Shown piece after piece: positions 8,126-15,352 of a DNA stretch of 21,161 bases. Origin of the DNA: a virus; IMG/VR virus record IMGVR_UViG_3300021599_001867, positions 6,180-27,340 of that record. One strand, 5' to 3'. The notes beneath the pieces were generated by a model. That model did not search any database and was not told where the DNA came from. It saw only the letters and a list, made by a program, of their open reading frames with translations. Made by a program: the position numbers and the translations under genes. Each line of letters begins with the position of its first letter. Position 1 is the stretch's first letter.

Positions 8126-10707
8126 TGTCTGAAGTATTTAATAGAGCTCAAGAGAAAAATGCTGTAGATCGCTCGCTTATACCTCTTCAAGAGCCTCATC
8201 TAACTGGAATGAAGTTAAAGGGAGACATATCCCTTGGAGATTTTCTTTTTAACACGATAGACGAATATGGTGTTGTATGGGTTATTACAGATTTAGAAGG
8301 TTGGTGGCAACACCCAGAACCTGATATGCCAGATATTCCTCGTGGTTTTGGCGATGGTTCGTATGACATTAAAGGTCGCTACCAAGCAAGAATTCTTACC
8401 CTTACCGGGTCGTTTATGACTCCAGATCCTTCTTTAGTAGAAGCAGCCCGTGACAGACTTATAGGAGCTACAGATTTAGTTTATAAAGGAGCTTGGCTAA
8501 AAACAGGTTTGCAAGAAGGAAACAAAAGATCATCTTTTGTAAGACTAAGCGGTGCGCCTCAAATTCAAACCGTAACACCTAGAGGTAGAACAGAATTTTC
8601 TATAGGACTAAAAGCAGCAGATCCGATTAAATACAACTGGAACGATTCTGATCCAGATGGATATGAAATTATAGAAATTTTAGGAAAAAATAGAGAAACT
8701 GGTGACACAGGTGTTAGAACCATTACAAACATAGGGAACACACCAGTTCCACTTGAATTTGAAATTCAAGGCCCTATATCTGGTCCAGCTAGAATTTATA
8801 ACAGAACTTCTGACAAACTTTTATACATAGTTTCTAACCTAAGAGGTAGATTAACTTCTAGGGTTATAAACAAACAGCTTGTTTTTAATACTGAAACTTT
8901 AGAAGACGAAGCTACTCTAACTACAACAACACCACATGGTTTGTTAGTGGGAGATTTAGTAACTATAAGTGGAACAGGTGATCCATTTGATGGAGACTTT
9001 GTAGTAACTTCAGTTCCTACAGAAACTACTTTTAAATACACTACAGATCCTCAAGCAACAGTTTCTGCAATAACAACAAAGAAACTACAAAACAGTGTGG
9101 CAACTGTAACAACTCAAACTCCACATGGATTTACGAATGGAAACTCTGTAATAATTCAGGGAGTAGATGCTGTCTTTGACGGTACTCATGTAATTACTTC
9201 TGCTACAGCAACTAGTTTTACCTTTTCAAAAAACAGAGTACCACCTAGATCTGTTTCTGGAGCCCTCCTTGTTTCTAACATTGCAACATTAACTACTACA
9301 GAACCTCATCAGTTTATACTTGGAGAAAATGTCACTGTCTCCAACATAAGTGCAAACTATAATGGAACATATGAAATAACAGATATTCCGTCTGCTACAA
9401 CTTTTAGCTATGCTTTGTCTAGAACCAGTACAAGATCTATAACTTCACGATCTATGACCAACGATGTTGTTACAATAACCATGTCAGCTGCTCATGGATT
9501 TATTCAAAATGAAAATGTTGCTGTATCAAATATTAATGATACTTTTAATGGTGTTTATACAATAGTTTCTATTCCTACAGATACTACTTTTACATATAAC
9601 ATATCTAGGGTTACTGAAAGATCTGTATCAGTAAGAGCAAGATTTTCTAATGTTGCAACACTTACTATGTCAGAGCCTCACGGGCTATTTCTTGGAGAAG
9701 AAATATTAGTTAAAAATCTTGGAACTGGGTACGATGGAAGCTCTAGACTTATTACTCAGGTTCCTAGCAATAGTACTCTTGCTTTTTCTAATTCAGGTTC
9801 AAATGAAACAGCATTAGCGGTAACAAATGGAAGCATAGTTCCAACTAAAAGATTTATATCTGCTAGACAGGTAATTGGTGGAGTTGCAACTATGTTTACA
9901 GCTGGTAATCATGGCTTCCTAGAAGGTGAATCTGTAACTATTACTAATCAGGGAGCACCATTTAACGGAACATTTACTATTCTATCTGTCCCGAGTACAA
10001 ACTCTTTTAGTTACGCTGTAACTTCATCTAATATAAATTACACTTTTGGCATAGGAATAATAAATAGAAATAGAGTTGGAACTTTAACAACTATAACTAC
10101 GGATGTCCCTCACAACTTATCTAACAACCAATATGTGATTATTTCTGGAATGGACTCTGCTGGAGCTTTGCTAAACGGAAATTATCAAATTACAGTGACA
10201 AGTTCTACTACATTTACATATAATACACTTACTAGTGGAGATATAGAAGCTGCTGTAGTTAGTGCAAACAATGTAAAAGTTATTGGTGGTTTTGCCGCTA
10301 TACCAAGAACAATACTTTCTGCTTCTGTAAGTGGATCAGCTACTGTCGGGGGAAGTCTTCCTTTCTCTGCAGTTAGCGGTTTTGCTCAGGTTCCTCCAGA
10401 TATTTTGAGTCCATCTAATGGGGCAATTGACAGCGGCGGTATAGCTATAAAAACAGCTGACATAGCTTTTACTCCAGGTTTATCTGGGGCATTTTCCGAT
10501 TTTGGTCCAGATATATTAGAGGTAAACACTCTTACTAGAGATGTTGCTCTTAATGGGTCTTTTGATGGAGCTAGAGGTAAACTAGATGTTCTAACAGACT
10601 TTTTCTTTTTAGAACCAGGAGACAATCAACTTGAGTTTTTAGATGAAAATAATACTGTTAGTACGGCTTTGTTAAAAGTGTTTTATAGATCTGGCTGGCT
10701 TGGCTAA
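8125..10707 (+). CDS. Distal tail protein with seven inserted beta repeats
   Basis: The 860-residue product resembles the distal tail (Dit) protein that forms the ring at the tail tip. Residues 1 to about 245 match the ordinary Dit start: an N-terminal fold with DGSYDIKGRYQARILTLTGSF, then the beginning of the C-terminal beta-sandwich (TITNIGNTPVPLEFEIQG). Residues about 795 to 860 carry the normal Dit ending: LEVNTLTRDVALNGS, FFLEPGDNQLEF and a final tryptophan segment, SGWLG. Between these lie seven repeats (about 248 to 720) and a low-complexity linker (about 728 to 795). The protein is therefore two to three times the usual Dit length through insertion in the C-terminal domain, as in other evolved Dit proteins that carry binding modules. 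A role of the array in host surface contact is plausible but not shown. Confidence 0.75.
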   Translation: MSEVFNRAQEKNAVDRSLIPLQEPHLTGMKLKGDISLGDFLFNTIDEYGVVWVITDLEGWWQHPEPDMPDIPRGFGDGSYDIKGRYQARILTLTGSFMTPDPSLVEAARDRLIGATDLVYKGAWLKTGLQEGNKRSSFVRLSGAPQIQTVTPRGRTEFSIGLKAADPIKYNWNDSDPDGYEIIEILGKNRETGDTGVRTITNIGNTPVPLEFEIQGPISGPARIYNRTSDKLLYIVSNLRGRLTSRVINKQLVFNTETLEDEATLTTTTPHGLLVGDLVTISGTGDPFDGDFVVTSVPTETTFKYTTDPQATVSAITTKKLQNSVATVTTQTPHGFTNGNSVIIQGVDAVFDGTHVITSATATSFTFSKNRVPPRSVSGALLVSNIATLTTTEPHQFILGENVTVSNISANYNGTYEITDIPSATTFSYALSRTSTRSITSRSMTNDVVTITMSAAHGFIQNENVAVSNINDTFNGVYTIVSIPTDTTFTYNISRVTERSVSVRARFSNVATLTMSEPHGLFLGEEILVKNLGTGYDGSSRLITQVPSNSTLAFSNSGSNETALAVTNGSIVPTKRFISARQVIGGVATMFTAGNHGFLEGESVTITNQGAPFNGTFTILSVPSTNSFSYAVTSSNINYTFGIGIINRNRVGTLTTITTDVPHNLSNNQYVIISGMDSAGALLNGNYQITVTSSTTFTYNTLTSGDIEAAVVSANNVKVIGGFAAIPRTILSASVSGSATVGGSLPFSAVSGFAQVPPDILSPSNGAIDSGGIAIKTADIAFTPGLSGAFSDFGPDILEVNTLTRDVALNGSFDGARGKLDVLTDFFFLEPGDNQLEFLDENNTVSTALLKVFYRSGWLG
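8858..10280 (+). repeat. Seven tandem beta repeats in the distal tail protein
   Basis: Seven units of about 60 to 77 residues each follow the order SNVATLTT, PHGF, GENVTVSN, FNGTYTITSVP, TTFTY. The histidine-containing turn codons fall near 8932, 9121, 9304, 9490, 9676, 9907 and 10109, so most units are 183 to 189 bases long and the fifth and sixth are longer. The copies are diverged in DNA, so this is an old or fast-evolving protein-level array and not a recent duplication. Confidence 0.85.
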
Positions 10708-10729
10708 TTTTAAATAGAGGAAACTACAT

Positions 10730-12760
10730 ATGACATCAGGACTGACTTTAACAGATGTAACTTATAGGTATTTTTTAACAGACCTTGTAAGTAACTCTGT
10801 GATTGCTGAAATACCTTTTGACGGTGTTTCATATGAAAGAGTGTTAAGACGCGCTGGATCTTTTAGCGGAAGCATCCCTTTAATAGCTGCTACAGAAAAA
10901 CTAGATTTATATAAATCAACAATGCCGGGCAGAACTGGTCTCTATGTAATGAGAAACGACCAATGCGTGTGGGGAGGAATAATTTGGTCTAGAACATACA
11001 ATGAAAGCAGTAAAACTATTTCCATCGATGCTTCTGAATTTACAAGTTATTTGTATCACAGAAATATTTGGCAAACCATAATTTATGGATCAGAATTTAT
11101 AGGAATTTCTTCTTTCTCTGTTACTAGCAATGTAGCGACAATTATTACTGAAGAGCCTCACGGTTTTAGAGTTGGAGATTTTGTAAAAATAACTTTTACT
11201 AATCCAGTAGTAGACGGTACTCGTCAAGTAACTGCGGTCTTGTCAGCAACTCAGTTTAGAGTTTCTGTAAACTTTTCTAATATATCATCTACCGCTATTA
11301 CTGCTGGTGCTGCAAGAAAATTAGTAGATACATATGATTTTGTTAGAGACCTTATCTTTAGAATCTCTAATGATTTAGGTGGTATTAATTTTGCAAACGA
11401 AGTTATAAAGCCAGCTCAAACTTTTGAACTTTCTGTTGTAAGAAAAAAGAGACAAAACGGATTAGTAACAATAACTACTAAAGAAGATCATTCTATAGTT
11501 CCAGGACAAGAAGTAGAAATACTAGAAGTAGATAGTGAATTAGATGGTTTTCACACCGTGACTAGTTCAGTAGATTCTAAGACTTTTACTTTTGAGCTAA
11601 GCGGGTCTAATATACAAGAACAAACTCTTGGTGGCATAAGAACTCTATATGTTACATCTAGATCTTTACAGAGTAATGTAGTTACCATAAACACTCATAT
11701 AGCCCATAACGCTACTGTAGGACAAAAAGTTAATTTATCTGGTATAGATTCATTCTTTGCTGATAGGTTAGAAATTATTTTTGATGGAGAGCATGTAATA
11801 ACTTCTGTACCTACAGCAACAAGTTTTACTTATGATAAAGAAAGTGTTCTTAATTATGCTGATACTGCAGTTTCTGGAGCTACTGCAAGTTTTGGGAATA
11901 GGGTTGTATACGGTACCTATGGATCATATACAGCTAATTCAGATATAGGTTTAGAAGTAGGAACAAACAAGACTAGCGGTCTATATCAAAATACTTTGGT
12001 TTTAAGAGGACACGAGCTTAGAACATACGGTGAAATTTTAGAAGAGTACTCTAACAATTTAAATGGTTTTGAGTATCGAATAGATTGCGATTATGACTTT
12101 ACTACAGCTTCTTTTACTAGAACATTTACCCTTCTTAACATAGAAAATCCAAATGAATTACAAGATGATTTTGTTTTTTCAGATGAAGAACGGTTGGGAT
12201 ATAACGAAGTTGTTTTTGAATATCCAGGTTCTATAACTACTTTTACAGTGGAAGAATCTGCTGAAGATGCTGCTACTAGATTTTTTGTTAGCGGAAATAT
12301 AAGTGATCTTAACGATGCAGCTAGTCAGCCTTACGCAGCTGCAGTAGATAGTGATCTTTTGAATAATCAGAGCGGTCCTAGCTGGCCTCTTCTAGACCAA
12401 GTAGAGTCCGTGGAGACAACAGGTGACGAGGATTCTTTATATCTGTATGCTCAAGAATTTCTCTATGAATCTAAGCCACCAATAGGTGATATAAAAATCT
12501 CTGTAAACGGTTCTTTAACTCCTGTAGTTGGATCATATTTACCAGGCGATTGGTGCTCTTTAATTATTGATGACCCATTTATGCTTGCAAGACTAGCCGA
12601 TGATCAAGAACCAAGAGACGATATCTTGGTTAGAAAAATAAATTCATTTAAAGTTACTGTCCCAAATAATCCTGCATTTCCAGAAAAAGTAGAAATAGAT
12701 CTTATAACCGACTGGAAAGTAGATAGCACAGGTAAGATAGTTCCAAAGGAGAATGTCTAA
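10730..12760 (+). CDS. Baseplate hub-like minor tail protein with three beta repeats
   Basis: The 676-residue product resembles the actinophage minor tail protein following Dit, the counterpart of hub or tail-associated (Tal/gp27-like) proteins. The N-terminal 125 residues show the usual hub start: VSYERVLRRAGSFSGSIPL, then LYVMRNDQCVWGGIIWSRT. The hub fold is broken twice: one beta repeat at about 126 to 200, then hub sequence with YDFVRDLIFRISNDLGG, then two more repeats at about 237 to 390, then hub sequence again (GHELRTYGEILEEYSNNLNG and EVVFEYPG). The C-terminus ends in a strand-rich section with LPGDWCSLIIDDP. No peptidoglycan hydrolase motif is visible. GAGGA precedes the ATG, and the stop overlaps the next start by one base. 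Confidence 0.7.
   Translation: MTSGLTLTDVTYRYFLTDLVSNSVIAEIPFDGVSYERVLRRAGSFSGSIPLIAATEKLDLYKSTMPGRTGLYVMRNDQCVWGGIIWSRTYNESSKTISIDASEFTSYLYHRNIWQTIIYGSEFIGISSFSVTSNVATIITEEPHGFRVGDFVKITFTNPVVDGTRQVTAVLSATQFRVSVNFSNISSTAITAGAARKLVDTYDFVRDLIFRISNDLGGINFANEVIKPAQTFELSVVRKKRQNGLVTITTKEDHSIVPGQEVEILEVDSELDGFHTVTSSVDSKTFTFELSGSNIQEQTLGGIRTLYVTSRSLQSNVVTINTHIAHNATVGQKVNLSGIDSFFADRLEIIFDGEHVITSVPTATSFTYDKESVLNYADTAVSGATASFGNRVVYGTYGSYTANSDIGLEVGTNKTSGLYQNTLVLRGHELRTYGEILEEYSNNLNGFEYRIDCDYDFTTASFTRTFTLLNIENPNELQDDFVFSDEERLGYNEVVFEYPGSITTFTVEESAEDAATRFFVSGNISDLNDAASQPYAAAVDSDLLNNQSGPSWPLLDQVESVETTGDEDSLYLYAQEFLYESKPPIGDIKISVNGSLTPVVGSYLPGDWCSLIIDDPFMLARLADDQEPRDDILVRKINSFKVTVPNNPAFPEKVEIDLITDWKVDSTGKIVPKENV
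11105..11325 (+). repeat. Beta repeat 1 of the hub-like protein
   Basis: One copy of the shared unit: SNVATIITEEPHGFRVGDFV, then a VDGTRQVTAV segment and a QFRVSV strand. It separates two parts of the hub fold. Confidence 0.7.
11435..11880 (+). repeat. Beta repeats 2 and 3 of the hub-like protein
   Basis: Two adjacent, more diverged copies: NGLVTITTKEDHSIVPGQEV with LDGFHTVTS and KTFTFEL, then SNVVTINTHIAHNATVGQKV with FDGEHVITSVPTATSFTY. The second has an eight- to ten-residue insertion before FDGEH. Confidence 0.7.
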
Positions 12761-14376
12761 TGGCAACGCGTCGTAGAGCTAGAAGAAAAAGTATTCTAGG
12801 AAATTTAACTGATGTAGAGAGAAGACTTCGCTACTTAGAAAAAAGACCAGCTCCTTCTAGACTATCTAATAAAGTAGTTGGAGTAGATAACATAAAGCCC
12901 TTTGCTGTGGCTACAGATGCTATCCAACCTCAAGCTATTGTTACTGAGAAAATAGCAAGTCTTGCTGTAGAAACAGAACAGATAGACAACCAAGCCGTAA
13001 CTAATGCAAAACTTGCAGAAAATGCTGTTCAATCATTACAAATTGCGCCTAATGCTGTTGGAACCTCAGAAATTGCAAATGGAGCTGTCACTACAGATAA
13101 GATAGAAGGCGGAGCTGTAACTAATGCTAAGTTAGCTTCTCTTTCTGTTGCAGAAGGAAACTTACAGCAAAACTCTGTATCTACTGACAAAATTGTAAAC
13201 GGAGATGTTACAGATATAAAAATAGATACGGTTTCTGCAACAAAAGTTACAGGTCAAATTGTAGACTCTCAAATAGCTTCTGGAGTAGATGGATCTAAAA
13301 TTACAAATAATACTATCTCTAACGATAAGCTTGTCAATGACACCATTACTGGAGCAAAAATTGCTACTGGAGCTATAGGAAATCAAGAGCTAGGTATTGA
13401 TGCTGTATTAGAAACCAGAATTATAGACGGAGCAGTTACTACAAATAAAATTAGAGCTTCTTCTGTTACAGAAACAAAAATGGCAGCAAATTCTGTACGA
13501 GGAAATCTTCATATTATTGCTGGAACAGTTTTAGCTGCTCAACTAGGTACAGGCTCAGTTACTAATGAAAAGATAGGTGCTTTATCTATTACATCTGGAA
13601 AAATTGCTGATCTTGCTGTTACAAATGCAAAAATAAATAATTTAGCTGTTACAACTGGAAAAATTGCTGATCTTGCTGTTACAGGTGAAAAAATAGGAAA
13701 TGCTGAAGTTACATTTCCTAAAATAGCATCTACTGCTTACGGTCAACTTGTAAACGCAGGACTGTTACCACAAACTCCATTAAGTAAAACAGTTATCAGT
13801 GGAAGTCAGCCAGCAGCTGGTCTTGTACGACTTAATATTGCTGTAGGGCTAGGTGCTAATGAAGTAGCAGCTGGAAACCATACTCATAGTGGCGGTGGAA
13901 CAGTTGGGGCTCACACTCACCCTGCAACTATTAATCTTGGAAGCATATTTGTTACATCTACTGGTCAACAGATAAACCAACAAACTCCTATAAGCGTAAC
14001 TAACCACCAACACCCATACACTCGTGTTATAGGTGTAACAGTTAATCAAAACACTTCTACTATAAGATTTAAAAAAGAAATAGAAGACTATAAAGTAGAA
14101 AATATAAACAAACTTCTTAACTTAAAACTCAAGAAGTTTAAGTACAAAAGAGAGCTTAAGCACCTTCATCCAAATAGAGAATGGATGTATGGTTATATGG
14201 CAGAAGATCTAATAGAAAACGGTGTTGAAGAAGTAATAGGTTATGATTCTAAAGGTCTTCCAGAATCTGTAAATTACGGTCTTCTATCTGTTTTTGTGTT
14301 AGAACTAGTCAAAAAGCAGCAAAATGAGATAGACTCTCTCAAAGAAGAGATTCAGAGACTGAAGGAAAAGATATGA
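12760..14376 (+). CDS. Tail fibre with decapeptide repeats and self-cleaving S74 domain
   Basis: The 538-residue product is a probable trimeric tail fibre. A basic N-terminus and short coiled coil (LGNLTDVERRLRYLEK) probably attach it. Residues about 39 to 325 are roughly 25 decapeptide repeats of the type AVTNAKIADG. Then come three HxH motifs (GNHTHSGGG, GAHTHPA, NHQHPY), which in other fibres bind metal ions along the trimer axis. Residues about 430 to 538 match the intramolecular chaperone (Peptidase_S74) domain: STIRFKKEI, FKYKRELKH, MYGYMAEDL, LPESVNYGLLSVFVLELVKK and a final coiled coil. Ser433 and Lys438 have the same spacing of five as the Ser911/Lys916 dyad of K1F endosialidase, so autocleavage before Ser433 is expected. 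AAAGGAG lies 9 bases before the ATG. No enzymatic receptor domain is visible. Confidence 0.85.
   Translation: MATRRRARRKSILGNLTDVERRLRYLEKRPAPSRLSNKVVGVDNIKPFAVATDAIQPQAIVTEKIASLAVETEQIDNQAVTNAKLAENAVQSLQIAPNAVGTSEIANGAVTTDKIEGGAVTNAKLASLSVAEGNLQQNSVSTDKIVNGDVTDIKIDTVSATKVTGQIVDSQIASGVDGSKITNNTISNDKLVNDTITGAKIATGAIGNQELGIDAVLETRIIDGAVTTNKIRASSVTETKMAANSVRGNLHIIAGTVLAAQLGTGSVTNEKIGALSITSGKIADLAVTNAKINNLAVTTGKIADLAVTGEKIGNAEVTFPKIASTAYGQLVNAGLLPQTPLSKTVISGSQPAAGLVRLNIAVGLGANEVAAGNHTHSGGGTVGAHTHPATINLGSIFVTSTGQQINQQTPISVTNHQHPYTRVIGVTVNQNTSTIRFKKEIEDYKVENINKLLNLKLKKFKYKRELKHLHPNREWMYGYMAEDLIENGVEEVIGYDSKGLPESVNYGLLSVFVLELVKKQQNEIDSLKEEIQRLKEKI
12874..13734 (+). repeat. Decapeptide repeat region of the tail fibre
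   Basis: About 25 units of ten residues, consensus [AS]VTxxKIxxx, with valine at position 2 and isoleucine or leucine at position 7, suggest a triple beta-helix or spiral shaft. Two places depart from the period, near SATKVTGQIVDSQI and near NLHIIAGTVLAAQL. Within it, 29 bases at 13595-13623 recur exactly at 13655-13683, 60 bases (two units) apart, showing recent duplication. Confidence 0.85.
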
Positions 14377-14864
14377 TATCGTACCACCCAAATTATGAGC
14401 CTGTAAACAAACCGTACATTTGTAAGCTTTTTAAAGCTTCTAACGGAGAAGAAGTCCATACTGCTATAAACATAAGTAATGAAGCTGAAAAATTAGAGCT
14501 AACTGTAGAACTAATTTACGAGCATCTTGAAAATGTTCTTAAGTACATACAAGACAGATCAGAGACTCTTTCAGTTATTAAATACGATGAGGAAGTTAAT
14601 GGTGAGCCTTGGCCTGTAAAAGGTTGGCCAGATATGGAATGGGCAATTAATGAAATCGGTTTATGGTGGAGTTATATTTACTATAAAGAAAGAAACGCTC
14701 ATACACACATTTATACAGCATCAAATGGACAGCAGATATCTCTAGACGGCCTTACCGAGGAGCAAATAGCAGAAATAATTGCAGCTGATACACCTCACAC
14801 TCATGATGGTTCTGAAGATCATACCCATGACCCAGAAACGGGGGAGCCAGTACCAAATGCATGA
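14373..14864 (+). CDS. Small histidine-rich protein behind the fibre gene
   Basis: I do not recognise this 163-residue protein. The N-terminal two thirds look globular and helical (AEKLELTVELIYEHLENVLKY) with a tryptophan-rich section (EPWPVKGWPDMEWAINEIGLWW). The last third carries NAHTHIYTASNGQQISLDG, then a short helix (LTEEQIAEIIA) and a histidine/aspartate-rich tail, TPHTHDGSEDHTHDPETG. HxH followed by a GQQI segment also occurs in the preceding fibre. The start overlaps the fibre stop (ATGA), with AAGGA about 7 bases before it, so the two are probably co-translated. A virion-associated or fibre-accessory role is possible; metal binding through HTH motifs is inferred. Confidence 0.7.
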   Translation: MISYHPNYEPVNKPYICKLFKASNGEEVHTAINISNEAEKLELTVELIYEHLENVLKYIQDRSETLSVIKYDEEVNGEPWPVKGWPDMEWAINEIGLWWSYIYYKERNAHTHIYTASNGQQISLDGLTEEQIAEIIAADTPHTHDGSEDHTHDPETGEPVPNA

Positions 14865-15327
14865 AGTAAAAGACGGCTCTAGAACTCTTCAGTTCAACGG
14901 ACGCCTTCTTGGAGAATCTTCTTCATGGCGCCGTGGATCTACTCGTTGGATTGAATTTAAACTTTTTAGAACAGAGAATGGTTCTTATATACTTTCTAGA
15001 GTAGGTGTTTCTATAGTTTTCCACACTCCAACATGCCCGCTTGTAAAGCGGTATGGTCTTAAAGAAGGTTCGTCAGAAGAGCTATCAACTGATTCCATAC
15101 CTTGTGAAGAATGCAATCCATCATATAACTTACCTATTATTTTTCCTGAAACTGATCGCAACTGGGCTCAGGTAAGCGAAGACCCTGACGCGGTGCTGGA
15201 TGCGCTTTACAAATATGATGCTGGTGGTGCAAGATATCTTACTAATGTAGCTCAAAGGCTGCTTGAAAGAGCATCTTTGAACGACCCTAAGATTGAAGCT
15301 ATATATCAGGTGGAGATAATCCCCTAA
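14857..15327 (+). CDS. Conserved-looking protein of unknown function
   Basis: The 156-residue product starts at the ATG at 14857, overlapping the previous gene by 8 bases, with GGGGAG about 10 bases upstream. A longer in-frame reading from 14779 would lie inside the previous gene. The N-terminal half is beta-rich (TLQFNGRLLGESSSWRRGST, WIEFKLFRTENGSYILSRVG), followed by cysteines in a TPTCPLVKRYG and IPCEEC pattern that could bind a metal ion, then a helical C-terminal half (DRNWAQVSEDPDAVLDALY, GARYLTNVAQRLLERA). The pattern reminds me of hypothetical proteins common in actinobacteria and their phages, but no function is known to me. It stands between the tail genes and the polymerase gene, so it may belong to either block. 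Confidence 0.75.
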   Translation: MHEVKDGSRTLQFNGRLLGESSSWRRGSTRWIEFKLFRTENGSYILSRVGVSIVFHTPTCPLVKRYGLKEGSSEELSTDSIPCEECNPSYNLPIIFPETDRNWAQVSEDPDAVLDALYKYDAGGARYLTNVAQRLLERASLNDPKIEAIYQVEIIP

Positions 15328-15352
15328 CAACTAGAAGAAAGAGTGACGAATA

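Noticed and set aside
10690-10729. Terminator behind the distal tail gene
   Set aside because: TGGCTGGCTTGGCTAATTTT has short T-content but no proper stem.
12874-13734. Regular repeats as a CRISPR array
   Set aside because: Repeats are in frame, 30 bases long, diverged, without unique spacers, and encode fibre decapeptides.
14779-14856. Longer start for the 14857 gene
   Set aside because: The added residues overlap the histidine-rich gene in another frame and do not look like a real domain; the ATG at 14857 has a GGGGAG upstream.
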